A stretch of 64,000 nt of DNA from assembly GCA_963971425.1 (NCBI GenBank), contig OZ020515.1, positions 13,904,291 through 13,968,290 on the forward strand, read 5' to 3'. Below the pieces are notes generated by a model. It was not told the DNA's origin. It did no database searches and worked only from the letters and a program-made list of their open reading frames with translations. The position numbers and the translations under genes were made by a program. The DNA is from Bryoerythrophyllum caledonicum (Eukaryota > Streptophyta > Bryopsida > Pottiales > Pottiaceae). Shown here piece after piece: positions 43,680 to 53,923 of this stretch. Position 1 is the first letter of the stretch. Every line of letters starts with the position of its first letter.

Positions 43680-43828
43680 TTGCTTGCATGTTCAACACAA
43701 AATATTACAAGACAGATATTGTCAAGAAAGAATCGCGAAAACAAATCTTGGAGGTCCACCACCGCGCGGCGCTTGCACGCCTGGTGCAGGAACGGTAGCA
43801 GCTGGTCCGAGAGCTCCCGCTCCGCACA
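43680..43828 (-). pseudogene. Cytochrome P450 exon fragment (CYP86-clan-like)
   Basis: The frame reads CAERELSDQLLPFLHQACKR then RAVVDLQDLFSRFFLDNICL then VIFCVE. This matches the P450 stretch with VVDLQDLF.RF.FDNICKV.FGVD found in CYP86/94/704. An acceptor (GGATTCCAG) at 43829 and a possible donor (AGCAA|GTATAC) at 43680 bound it. The preceding exon (about 44270-43886, ending AACT|GTAAGT) joins it in phase but does not look like a P450. No haem-binding region is present. Likely a gene scrap or chimaera. Confidence 0.55.
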
Positions 43829-43885
43829 CTGGAATCCCAACAAAGAAACATGAGTTGAGAAATGAAGGGTTCGCCGAAAACTTAC

Positions 43886-44267
43886 AGTTGTAAGGGAGGC
43901 GAGGATGATTCATTGACGGGTCGAGCACGAGCTGGCAAGGCTCGTAAGCATGACGAACACGTATACGGTTGATTGGCCTACCCTGACCAGGCCCTGGCTC
44001 GAATCCAACGATGCGAACTTTCCAGTGATACTGGGAGGAGGAAACAGCGTAACGCGCGGAGTCACGACCCCAGGCAGAATTGAGGTCTGGTTCCAGGAGA
44101 TTCCATGAATCCAGTGAGTATTGAACGGGGATGTAGCGCATCGAAGGATCTTCTTGGGTGTTGTGAAGAGTAACAGACTGGATGCGGTTACAAAAAGCGG
44201 GGGTGTTAAAATGGGTGTGGATAGGATTAGAGACAAGATGCGTGGAAACGGGATCGTGGAAACGGTA
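43886..44267 (-). CDS. Hypothetical exon upstream of the P450 fragment
   Basis: An open minus-strand frame including PVQYSLDSWNLLEPDLNSAW and VRIVGFEPGPGQGRPINRIR, ending at a consensus donor (GTAAGT) at 43885. No domain recognised. The upstream side enters the MITE at 44268-44652, so a start is not assigned. Confidence 0.35.
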
Positions 44268-44652
44268 AGAGCATCTCCACTCGGTGGCCTGAGAACCGGG
44301 GAAATCTGGCCGAGTGGAGACGCTGGAATCGGGGCCCGAGGTGATGCAGTTGTTGCATTCCTCCACCGCAAAAGTGGAATTTTTTTTAATAACCCTGTAG
44401 AAAGCCACGAAGGCGCCGGGGACTGATGGATTGTCGTGTGCGGCCCACGTGGAAGATCCTTATTCAAGATCAAACCCGGTGAACTTTTCCAGGAGGCCGC
44501 CATATATGCCAATTATCCCGTCGCTTTTTAAAAAACGTCAAAAAAATGTGGCAGCCTACAGTGCCCCGGGCCCACGGTGGAGGAGCCATGCCCCTCGGAC
44601 CTCCCAAACCGGAGAGGTCTGCCGGGATGGGGGCCCGCGGTGGAGCTGCTCT
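44268..44652. mobile_element. GC-rich MITE with AGAGCATCTCCAC-type ends
   Basis: The left end AGAGCATCTCCACTCGGTGG and right end (reverse complement) AGAGCAGCTCCACCGCGGGC match at about 15 of 20 bases. GC-rich interior, no transposase. The target duplication is not clear. Confidence 0.55.
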
Positions 44653-44840
44653 GAGTGCTATAATTGTTGCAAGTTGCAATAGTGAGAGTGACTCAGAGTG
44701 GCCGGGATTAGCTTTTTCAAAATAAATTTGGAACGGAGACAACGGCAGAAAACTTTTTGCAGTATGCATCGGGTAGTACCACTCGCATCACATGCATCAC
44801 ATTCAATTGCTATTTTATATTCTTTGAAAGATGGAGCCAC

Positions 44841-45174
44841 ACCTCGCGACCAGCCAGCCTCGAAAATCGAGGACTGGCTGGGAGAAGATCTAGCCGTCGA
44901 TCTGGCTGGAGATCGACGGCCATCGATGGCTGCCAGAAGAAGATCCTATCTCTTGGCCAGTAGGCCAAGTAGCCACCTGCGCCTGAAGGGCACATAGGGT
45001 TGATGAATTAATTGTTTAATGGTCTCCTACCTTAATATGGGTTCACTCATTTCCTTGGGGTATATTGCGTATATCTTAGTGTTTGAATTCAAGGGCGAGG
45101 ATCATCTCAAATGAGATCGACGGCGATGATTGGCCACAGCCAATCCTTGATTTCGAGGTTGGCTAGTGACGAGG
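44841..45174. mobile_element. hAT-like MITE with 8-bp target duplication
   Basis: 334 bp. The left end CCTCGCGACCAGCCAGCCTC (44842 on) and the reverse-complemented right end CCTCGTCACTAGCCAACCTC match and continue to GACTGGCTG/GATTGGCTG. It is flanked by GGAGCCAC at 44833-44840 and 45175-45182. An 8-bp duplication fits hAT. Confidence 0.68.
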
Positions 45175-45472
45175 GGAGCCACATGCTTGAGGTTGTTCTG
45201 CTTATAGTAACATAGCCTGAAATCTTGCAAATGCTTCAAATGACTCTCACAATCTGTTTGTGGACCTGGAGTACTTTACGCTTTGAGGATTTTTATCAAT
45301 TAAAAAAAATCGGTTTCGAGTCGCAATTTGATTGGTTCTTTTCAACTTGGTGATTTCCATTTGGTGTTGAATTTTATTACAAGTCAAACCACATTAATCA
45401 GTAGATGTTCAAACCACTCTAGTTAGTGGATAATCAAACCACATTGATTAGTAGATGTTTAAACCACGTTAA

Positions 45473-46783
45473 CCCCTAAGGTACCCGGACAGTTTCACAT
45501 CAAAAGCACTTCAAAATTGTTCGATTCTAGTGCAATGTATAAAGAAGGAAACACAAACTGTTATCTCTAGTTTTGACCGTAGGATCTAAATTAAGACTTG
45601 TTAAGTAACATACTCACAAAATTTCATAAACTTTGACCACACGGATCAAAATATAATAGTGTTTGAAGTCAAGCAAATGGTTCATTTCCTAGCTTGCGTT
45701 GACCCGGATTAGCAGACTTTGACTTCACTTGGTCTCAAATTTTGGCGCTACACAAGATCTAAATCCAATACCATTGTGTTAAGCATGGAGTTAGTTCCTT
45801 ATGCACCAATTTTAAGATATAGAAGAGGGGTGTAGGATATTTAAAACAACTACGCAAGGAGTGGGGGTTTGAAATTGCCAATTCATGTTTTATTTTTCTT
45901 TTAAACTTAACATTTTTTATAATGATAATTTGAATGGTGAATAGGAAGGTTCACACCACATATTGTTGTGGAAAAAATATAAGCACCACGGCGTTGGTGT
46001 AGTGGTTTGGGTCATGGCACACCGGTGAGGTGGTTGTGAGTTCAAATCCTAATGCCGGCGTGGTGCCTACCACCATAGTCCATCCAATTATGGTGGGGGG
46101 TCCCAAGGCCTCGTTGTATGGGGACCCACAAAGCCCTTGAGGGAGATGACATGTCGGTTGTCTCTAAGGCAATTAGTGTAGGGAAGCACTTAGTGTAGAA
46201 AACCCATTATCCTCAAGAGGGGGGAGTAGTTCTATGACACTAGCCTATGTCCCATGGCCATATGCTTAGTGAAGAAAATGAACAAACACTATATTTACGT
46301 TGGTCTCGTTCGGAGACTGGAGTTCTTCTTCTTCAGGGAAAAATAAAAAGATAAAAATATGAAGATCTCTAAGTTTTTAGAGCAAAGGAAAGAGTTTTTT
46401 TGGAACCCTATCCGACAATGTGTTACAATGTGTGAAAATGTTTGACTTGGGCTAATATGATGTTTTTCACTAAAGACAAGAATTTTTTTTTACAATATGA
46501 AAGGAAACAATATTACTTGCTAGTATTGAAAATCTCACATTTAATAGAGTACCCTAACAAAAGTTTTTGGAGGTGCCTGACGTGCCCGGTCTCGCCAAAT
46601 AAAATTCAACACCCTAATACTTTTTCATGAAATGTTGGATTTGGAGGAAAAAATGTTATCCTACTGAGGTATTAGTAATGCCCATCTATAATAAACTTTT
46701 GAAAGAAAAATACTATAAATTGACACCATAGGAGCGTGACCAAACCTCCAAATTGCCATTCTTGACACTTGGTCCTTTAGGGG
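45473..46783. mobile_element. TTAA-flanked element b, carrying a SINE
   Basis: Ends CCCCTAAGGTACC and GGTCCTTTAGGGG, flanked by TTAA (45469-45472 and 46784-46787). 1311 bp; about 944 bp without the SINE and its duplication, the usual size of the family. Confidence 0.6.
45980..46336 (+). mobile_element. tRNA-derived SINE
   Basis: A 357-bp element in the TTAA element, flanked by GGAAAAAATA (45970-45979) and GGAAAAATA (46337-46345). The head (45989-46057) has an A box (TGGTGTAGTGG), a B box (AGTTCAAATCC), and ends CGGCGTT/AATGCCG able to pair as a 7-bp acceptor stem. The body has no ORF. Polymerase III transcription is expected from the internal boxes. Confidence 0.7.
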
Positions 46784-46787
46784 TTAA

Positions 46788-48080
46788 CCCTTAAATTTCC
46801 AAGTTTTGTCTTATGGGATTCTTAAAGGTTAGGGCAGATTTATATGGTGTCAATTTTTAATATTCATCCATGGAATTTTAACTGAAGAAATACATTACTG
46901 TAAGCTATTTGTCATACAAATTTTTCCTCAATCCAACATTTAATAAAAAAATTACAGGGTTTTGAATTTTTCAACGAGGAGAGGAGGCACGTGGGGCAAC
47001 TCCAAAAACTTTTGTTAGGAGACTCTATTGAACATGAGATTTTAATACTACCAAGTAATGATATTTCCTTTCCTTTCATTGTCTAAAACAAAATTCTTGT
47101 CTTTAGTGAAAAAAAGCATATTCACCGAAGTCAAACATTTTTACATGTTGTGACACATTGGCAGGCAAGGTAAAAAAAAACTTCTTCTTTTCCACATAAA
47201 ACTAAGATATCCTTATATTTGTTACTTTTTATTGTGTACACCAAAATGTAGTGTACATTTTCTTATTGACCATTCGGACTTATTATGCCATGAGCTTTCA
47301 ATCGTAATTTGTCTTAAAACATAATTCTATTTAAAGTCACCATAGTTTTTGGGTTGCAATCCACCCCATGGATTAATAGATTATAGTGTTTGAAGTCAAG
47401 AAAATGGTTCATTTGCTTCCCTGTGTTGAGTGGATTTGCAGATTTTCAATTGGTATTAAGTTTTTGCACCATATGATATATAGTTCACGGTTTGAAAGTT
47501 AGTAAACATAGTACCATTCAAGTAAAAAATGAGGACTTTTGGCAACTCTAGTTTTTTTGCCAAAAGTTCCTATTGACATTGAGATTTTTCATGGATATTG
47601 GAAATAAAACCTTCCTTAATGTCAAAACACAACTCTTGTATTTAGTGTAGAAATACACTGAACGCAAGTCAAATATTTTCACACATTTCAAGCAACGGGG
47701 GAAAAACTTTATATTTTCAACAGAGTACCTAGATGTCTTTGTATTTTCACTTTTTAATTGTTTGACAACAATATGTGGTTAATACCTTCTTATCAACCTT
47801 TTGGATTATTATTCTAAAGCACGATGAGTTCACGGAAAAATAAGACGTAAAATGACAAATTTTGATCCTCCACACCTTGCACAATTTTTTTGAATATGCT
47901 ACACCCCTTTTCTACCCCTAAAAATTGGTATATAGGCAACCAAAATCATGTCTAACCCCTAAAGGACCACGACCACTTTTGCTCTAAAACCAGTCCAAAA
48001 TTATATTTTTTTGCCACTTATTTGGAGTAGTAGTTTTGGAGTATTCATTAGGGAAAATGTCTTGGGCTCTTAGGGGTGAA
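46788..48080. other. Mosaic of TTAA-element fragments
   Basis: AT-rich, no gene. Starts with a CCCTTAAATTTCC end sharing the TTAA of element b. Another end (CTAACCCCTAAAGGACC) starts at 47953, and a short 120-bp derivative runs to about 48076. Confidence 0.5.
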
Positions 48081-49017
48081 TCCCTAAATTTCTTTGACAA
48101 TTTCACACCAAAAACACTTAGAAAGTGCTCGTTTTAGTGCAATGAGTAAGGAAGAAAATAATAAAATTTAGTTCCAATTTTGATAGTAGGATCTCAATTA
48201 AGACTTATTAAGTAACATGCTCACAAAATTTCATAAACTTTGACAGCATAAATTGAATGATCATAGTGTTTGAACTGGAAAAAAAAATTCATTTTATTCC
48301 CTACATTTGATGGATCAGCAGACTTTGACTTTACTAGGTGGTAGATTTTTGCATTACACAAGGTCTAAATACATTACCACTACGTTATACATGATATTAG
48401 TTCCTTGTACATCAATTTGTAGAGGTAGACTAGGGGTGTAGCATATTCTAAAAAATTGTGCAAGAAGTGGAGGTTCATAAATTGCTAATTCACGTTTTAT
48501 TTTTTGGTGAACACAATATGTTTTTGAATGACAATCCGAATGGTCAATAAGAAGGCCCTACACCACATATTGTTGTAGGAAAAAGAAAAAGTAAACAAAT
48601 GAAGATCTCTATGTTTTATGTGGAAAAGAATATTTTTTCTTGTACCTTGCCCACAATGTGTGACACAATGTGTGAAAATGTTTGACTTGAGTTAATATGC
48701 TATTTTTTACTAAAGACAATTTTTTTGACAATATGAAAGGAAATAATATTAGTTGCCATGATTGACAATCTCATATTGATTAGAGTCTCCTAGTAAAAGT
48801 TTTTGGAGTTTCCCGACATGCCCGCTCTCCTCATTTAAAATGAAAAAACCTATTACTTTCTCATCAAATGTTGAATATAGGAAAAAAATGTACGACACAA
48901 AGCTTTTAGTAGTGTCCATCTACAATCAAATTTTATGGAAAAATGTTATAAAATGACTCAATAGGAACTTGCCCAAATCTTCAAGAGTCCCCGAGGAGAC
49001 TCTAGGAAATTTAGGGG
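48081..49017. mobile_element. TTAA-flanked element i
   Basis: Ends TCCCTAAATTT and AAATTTAGGGG, flanked by TGAA (a mutated TTAA, 48077-48080) and TTAA (49018-49021). 937 bp, no coding. Shares its right TTAA with element d. Confidence 0.6.
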
Positions 49018-49021
49018 TTAA

Positions 49022-49862
49022 CCCCTAAAGTCGAAATCGACCAAAATGTGATCGATCTGACTCTGGTCAGGCTCTCAGTTACTAAATTTAGATCGTATGA
49101 AGTTCAACTTTTGGAAGATTGTAGAGTTTTCCCATACCTTTAAAATGACACCATTCATGCTTCAAAATTCCTCATACTTTAGGAGATATTCACGGTCAAA
49201 GTTTGAAAACACTGTTAGGGCATGCTGAAATCTGCCCAAAACTGCGGTATATGCTCATTTATTCTCAAAATCTGCCCAAAATCAATTAGATCGCAGGAAC
49301 TTCAAAAATTCACCAAAAATTGAGATTTTATTTTTTTACGAATTTTGTTTTTCGTACATGTAAAAGAGGTAGTAAAGCATGACCTCACCGTTTGGATTTT
49401 CAATCCAATAATTTTTTACATGCCTTTTTAATTGTTGAAAATGGGCATTTGTATTTGTATTTCAGCATACCTCCATGTGAAAAATTAAGCATTTCTTTAG
49501 GTTTTATAGGTCCTATGAGGGTAAAAATTATATGGACATATTCCTTACTCACATAGGAACAAGAATTTGAAGAGCCTCATGTCAAATTTCCTTTCAAAAT
49601 TGGTTTTTTTGGCCCCCAAAACATTAGTTTTCCATTCTACAACAAGGAAAAAATCTTTTTTTTCAACTTTGAACATTACGATCTCACAAATGGTGAGGAA
49701 TTTGAATCTAAGATTCGGTATGCATGTACATGTACAAGTTAGGTACTAGATCTTACACTTACTTACTCGAAAATTTGTCAAAAGTTAAAAATTTTCACCT
49801 TGCATTGAAAGAGGGGAGTTTTGAGGGTTTTTGGCAGTTTTGAGGGCTTTCGACTTTAGGGG
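49022..49862. mobile_element. TTAA-flanked element d
   Basis: 841 bp with perfect 15-bp inverted ends CCCCTAAAGTCGAAA, flanked by TTAA (49018-49021 and 49863-49866). No coding. Confidence 0.72.
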
Positions 49863-49866
49863 TTAA

Positions 49867-51221
49867 TTAGAGGATGTTCGAATATTGTGGGAATAAGAAT
49901 TAGCGTGGACCTCCCAAACCTGGAATAATCAGTGTAGTGCCTTCATGTACAACCAAGAACCAAAGCAGAGCATCGTCTTCAGTGTACAACAAGTGCCAAA
50001 TAATAGTGAATGCCAGCCGCACAAGAACTTTTTATTTTATCGGCACAAGGAAACAACACTACACAAGGTGGAGCAATCAGTCAACGTTGTGTAAGGCATA
50101 CAACTCGTCACATGTGTTGTCCAAAGAGCAAGCAAATCGGGCGTTTAATATATCTCACATGTTTGTAAGGTGTCACTCATGATGAGAAGAAGTGTGACAT
50201 GACCCCGATTGCTGCATTCTGCAGAGATTTGCAGAGAGTGCACAGAGTGCAGAGAGTGCAGTGGCTATAAAAATATATGTATACTGGCAAGGACTAAGGA
50301 AGATAAGCCAATAGGCATCACTCCCGCCATGAGTTTGGGCGGGAACCAACTCACCTAAGAATGTCCTCCTGCCACTTCACCTCCGTTAATGAATAATTTG
50401 AGACCAGGGGGTCTTCTGATAATTACACGTGGTTCATTCAGTTGACCCCACTCCTTATTGTACGTGTACATATTTATTGGAGCATCCTTTGTGGGAACGT
50501 GCTCTAATCCGAAGCAACCGCCAAACGCTTGGTCCCAAAGTTCCCAGGAAACACAATGGCGTTGGCAACTTGGTACCACGTAGTCAACCACGTTCTCCAT
50601 GATCACTACAACGGTTCTAGTAGTCCGTTTCAGCTAAATGTTGGTTGGTATTACCATTTTAACATTTTAACATTTTCATATTTTTAGTACAAGATGAGGT
50701 ATATCCCCCTTTTTGACCGTTGGAATTCGCATTCTATTACAAATTGAATTCACAAAATATGAAAATGTGTATTGACACATATTAAACCCATTTCCCTTTC
50801 ACAATTGTTTCGAATATGCTACACCAGTCCTTTCCTTATGAAAATTAGTGTACTAGGAGCTAACATCATTTACTACATGGTGCTATAAAATTTAGACCTA
50901 GTGTAGCGCACAAATTTGGCATTAATTTAGAAGAAATCTAATTTTGATAATCCTCATAATGCAAGGAAGAAAATAACATTGATTTTCACTTCAAACACTA
51001 TTTTCTTCCAATCCATGCAGTCAAATGTCATGAAATTTGGAGAGCCTATATTTTTGATAGTCTCAATAAAGATTATACGGTTGGAAATAATATTGAACTT
51101 CTATTTTTCATTTCTTCTATCCTCATCGGAATAAGTTGTTTTTGAGGTGTCTTTGGTGAGAAATCATGAAGGAAATTCCAGGGAGTGGGAGAGGGAGTTG
51201 GGACAAGGACCTGGGAGAGGG
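49867..51221. other. Intergenic region with one short unassigned ORF and a 9-bp repeat
   Basis: 50355-50606 (minus) is an open frame of 83 codons (VVDYVVPSCQRHCVSWELWD) with higher GC than the flanks; it may be a gene scrap, but I do not recognise it. 50220-50262 has short tandem GCAGAGAGT/GCACAGAGT units. Nothing else is recognised. Confidence 0.4.
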
Positions 51222-51230
51222 AGTCGGAAC

Positions 51231-51511
51231 CGATTTGACAGGACATCCCCCACGCTTGGACTTACCGGGTGGGGGATGAGGTGGTGGGGCCAAAACCTGG
51301 CCCCTATTTTGTTTTTGAATGGGGGCCTAAATTTAGCCAAAGGGGGACCTACAGACTAAATTGGGGCCATAGGCCCCATTTTCTTAAAAAAAAAGCCAAA
51401 AAAAGCCTCTGACCCCCCCAAAAATGGGAGGGCCAGAAAAATGAACCCATGCAATTAAGACGGGGGCCCACCTCGGGTAAGTCCGAGCGTGGGGGACGTC
51501 CTGTCCGCGCC
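51231..51511. mobile_element. Mutator-like MITE with 9-bp target duplication
   Basis: 281 bp. The left terminus contains GACAGGACATCCCCCACGCT then TGGACTTACC. The right terminus, inverted, contains GACAGGACGTCCCCCACGCT then CGGACTTACC. It is flanked by AGTCGGAAC (51222-51230 and 51512-51520). A 9-bp duplication is typical of MULEs. It sits in a GGAGT/GGACAAGG-rich tract (51175-51600). Confidence 0.75.
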
Positions 51512-51784
51512 AGTCGGAACAAGGACATGGATAGGGAGTCAGGACAAGGAGTGGGACAAGGAGAGAGAATCGAGACAGAGAGTCGGACATGGGGTGGGAG
51601 AGTTAAGGCATCCAAAATTCTTTTTCAGTTTCCAATCCGGGTACTTCATACAAATATCTACTATATGGGGACATCTAATAGTGGATTCCTTCAGTTGTGA
51701 GCTAATAGAGTTTTCCTGAAAGTCTGAGTTTTAAAGGGTGGCTACCTTGTGTCAGACAAAAAGACCCGGTGGAGCATCCTTTAA

Positions 51785-52705
51785 CCCCCAAAGGACCACG
51801 ACCACTTTCGCTCTAAAACCAGTCCAAAACTGCCACTGCCAAAACGAGACATGAACATCACATTTTAAAGTGAATCTCGGATTTTCAACCGTAAGATCTT
51901 GAAATAGACTTCTATATAAACACGCCGTAAAATTTTGGTTGCAATCCACCACACAAATTGATAGATTTTAGTGTATAAAGTCAAAACAATGGTTCATTTT
52001 CTTCCCTGCGTTGAGTAGATCAGCAGACTTTGACTTCACTTTGTATCAAATTTTTGTATTGTACAAGGTCTAAATCTTTTACCATTGTCTTAAGCATGAT
52101 GTTGTTACCCAAATAAAAAAAATTAGAGGTAAAAAAGGGGGGTAGCATATTCAAAACAAGTGTGCAAGGAGTTTAGGTTCAAAAATTGTCATTTCATGTT
52201 TTATTTTTTTGTGAACTACGTATGTATTCAAATGATAATCCAAACGGTCAATAACAAGGTTTTCACCACGTATTGTTGTTGAAAAAAAAAAGTGAAAATA
52301 ATGAAGATCTCTAGGTTTTATGTAGAAAAGATGAATTTTTTTTCCCCCATTGCCCGAAAATGTGTGAAAATGTTTGACTTGGAGTAAAATGCCTTTTTAC
52401 ACTAACGACAAGATTTTTTTTTGAAAATTTCCAAAAAAGGAAATATTTTTTATATGTGTGAAAAATCTCAATGTCAATAGAAACTTTTGTCAAAAATTTT
52501 GGAGGTGCCCGGAGTCCCCACTTTTGGCTTTAAGTGGTACTAACTTTCAAACCACAAATCCAAAAAAAAAAAAAAAATCTCCACGAAGCTCCTATCAGAT
52601 CCTATCTTGAAAAAAAAATTCAATTAAAAAGGATTTTTTTTTCAAATTATAGGTACATGCCCAAAATCCAAGATGACCCCGGGGGGACATTTGGTCCTTT
52701 TGGGG
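51785..52705. mobile_element. TTAA-flanked element e
   Basis: Ends CCCCCAAAGGACCA and TGGTCCTTTTGGGG, flanked by TTAA (51781-51784 and 52706-52709). 921 bp. Its sequence matches element a (33613-34536) in reverse orientation, including the poly-A/T-rich stretch next to the CCGGGGGGA block. Confidence 0.72.
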
Positions 52706-52709
52706 TTAA

Positions 52710-53112
52710 GGACCTTGTGTCTTTCACTATTCACCAGAGCAGGGTGAGATTTAAATACGGCAATATTTGCAGGGTGAAAATTCTGACCCTCCATATTTTA
52801 TGGGCCACGTGCATGGAACAAGCTAATCTAACCAAATTAGTAAGTTGGAGTCACCAATGCCACTTTGCATCTATGTTTGGACGGTGACTATGCCTAGATG
52901 ATTAACCCTGTACCATGTTGGTTGGCTGACAAATGACCATAACTTATGGAATAAACCCCAAAGTTAACCAAACCACCGTGTTTCTCAAAAACAAGTGGAC
53001 TTTTAGGTGTACAACCCCTATCAGCGTTTTGGGGTGACAGACAGGGTTTAAACCTTGAGTACTTTCAGGAAAACTCTAATGATACTAATGAAATTGCAAA
53101 ATGTAAAGAAGT
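52710..53112. other. AT-rich intergenic DNA, nothing recognised
   Basis: Between two TTAA elements. No ORF with recognisable features. Confidence 0.4.
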
Positions 53113-53116
53113 TTAA

Positions 53117-53923
53117 TCCCTAAATTTCTCAGAGTCCCCTTGGGGGGCTCTTGAAGGTTTGGGCAGGCTCCTATGGTGTCAGTTTATAACATTCTTCCAT
53201 TAAATTTTAACTGTAGATGGACATCACTATAAACTTTGTATGGTACAAATTTTTCCTCAATCTGACATTTAATGAAAAAGTTATAGGATTATTAATTTTA
53301 TGTGGGGAGAGCGGGCACATCCGGCAATGCCAATTTTTTTTGTTACGAGCCTCTAATCAATGTGAGATTCAAACATGGACACACATTAGCTTACAAGGTA
53401 CCAATAAAATGTCTTATTTTCCACATAAAACTAAGAGATCTTCATATTTTTACTTTTTATTTTTCCTACAACAACATGTAGTATACATCTTCTTATTGAA
53501 CATTCAGATTCTCATTCTAAAACATATTGAGTTCACCAAAAAACATAATGTGAAGTTGCACATTTTGAACCTCCATCCCTTGCACAGTTTTAAAAAATAT
53601 GCTACAATCCTTCAATACCTCTAAAAATTGGTGTACAAAGAACTAATATCATGTTAAACATGATGGTAATGCATTTAGACCTTGTGTAGTGCGAAAAATT
53701 GATACCAAGTGAAGTCAAAGTTTGCTGATCCACTAAACGCAAGTTACAAAATGAACCCTTTTCTCTACTTCAAACACTATAATCTTTCAATCTGTACAGT
53801 CAAAGTTTATGAAATTTTGTGAGAATGTTACTTACTAAGTCTAAATTTGGTTCCTTACTCATTGCACTAAAACAAGCAATTCTTAAGTGTTTTTGGTGTG
53901 AAATTGTCACAAAAATTTAGGGG
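53117..53923. mobile_element. TTAA-flanked element j
   Basis: Ends TCCCTAAATTT and AAATTTAGGGG, flanked by TTAA (53113-53116 and 53924-53927). 807 bp. The left edge of the tandem duplication (53602) cuts through it, so two more right-hand halves exist in copies 2 and 3. Confidence 0.6.

Noticed and set aside
45989..46057. A functional tRNA gene
   Set aside because: A and B boxes and the acceptor stem are present, but it is followed by a 280-bp body and the whole is flanked by a target duplication, so it is a SINE head. I could not assign an anticodon arm.
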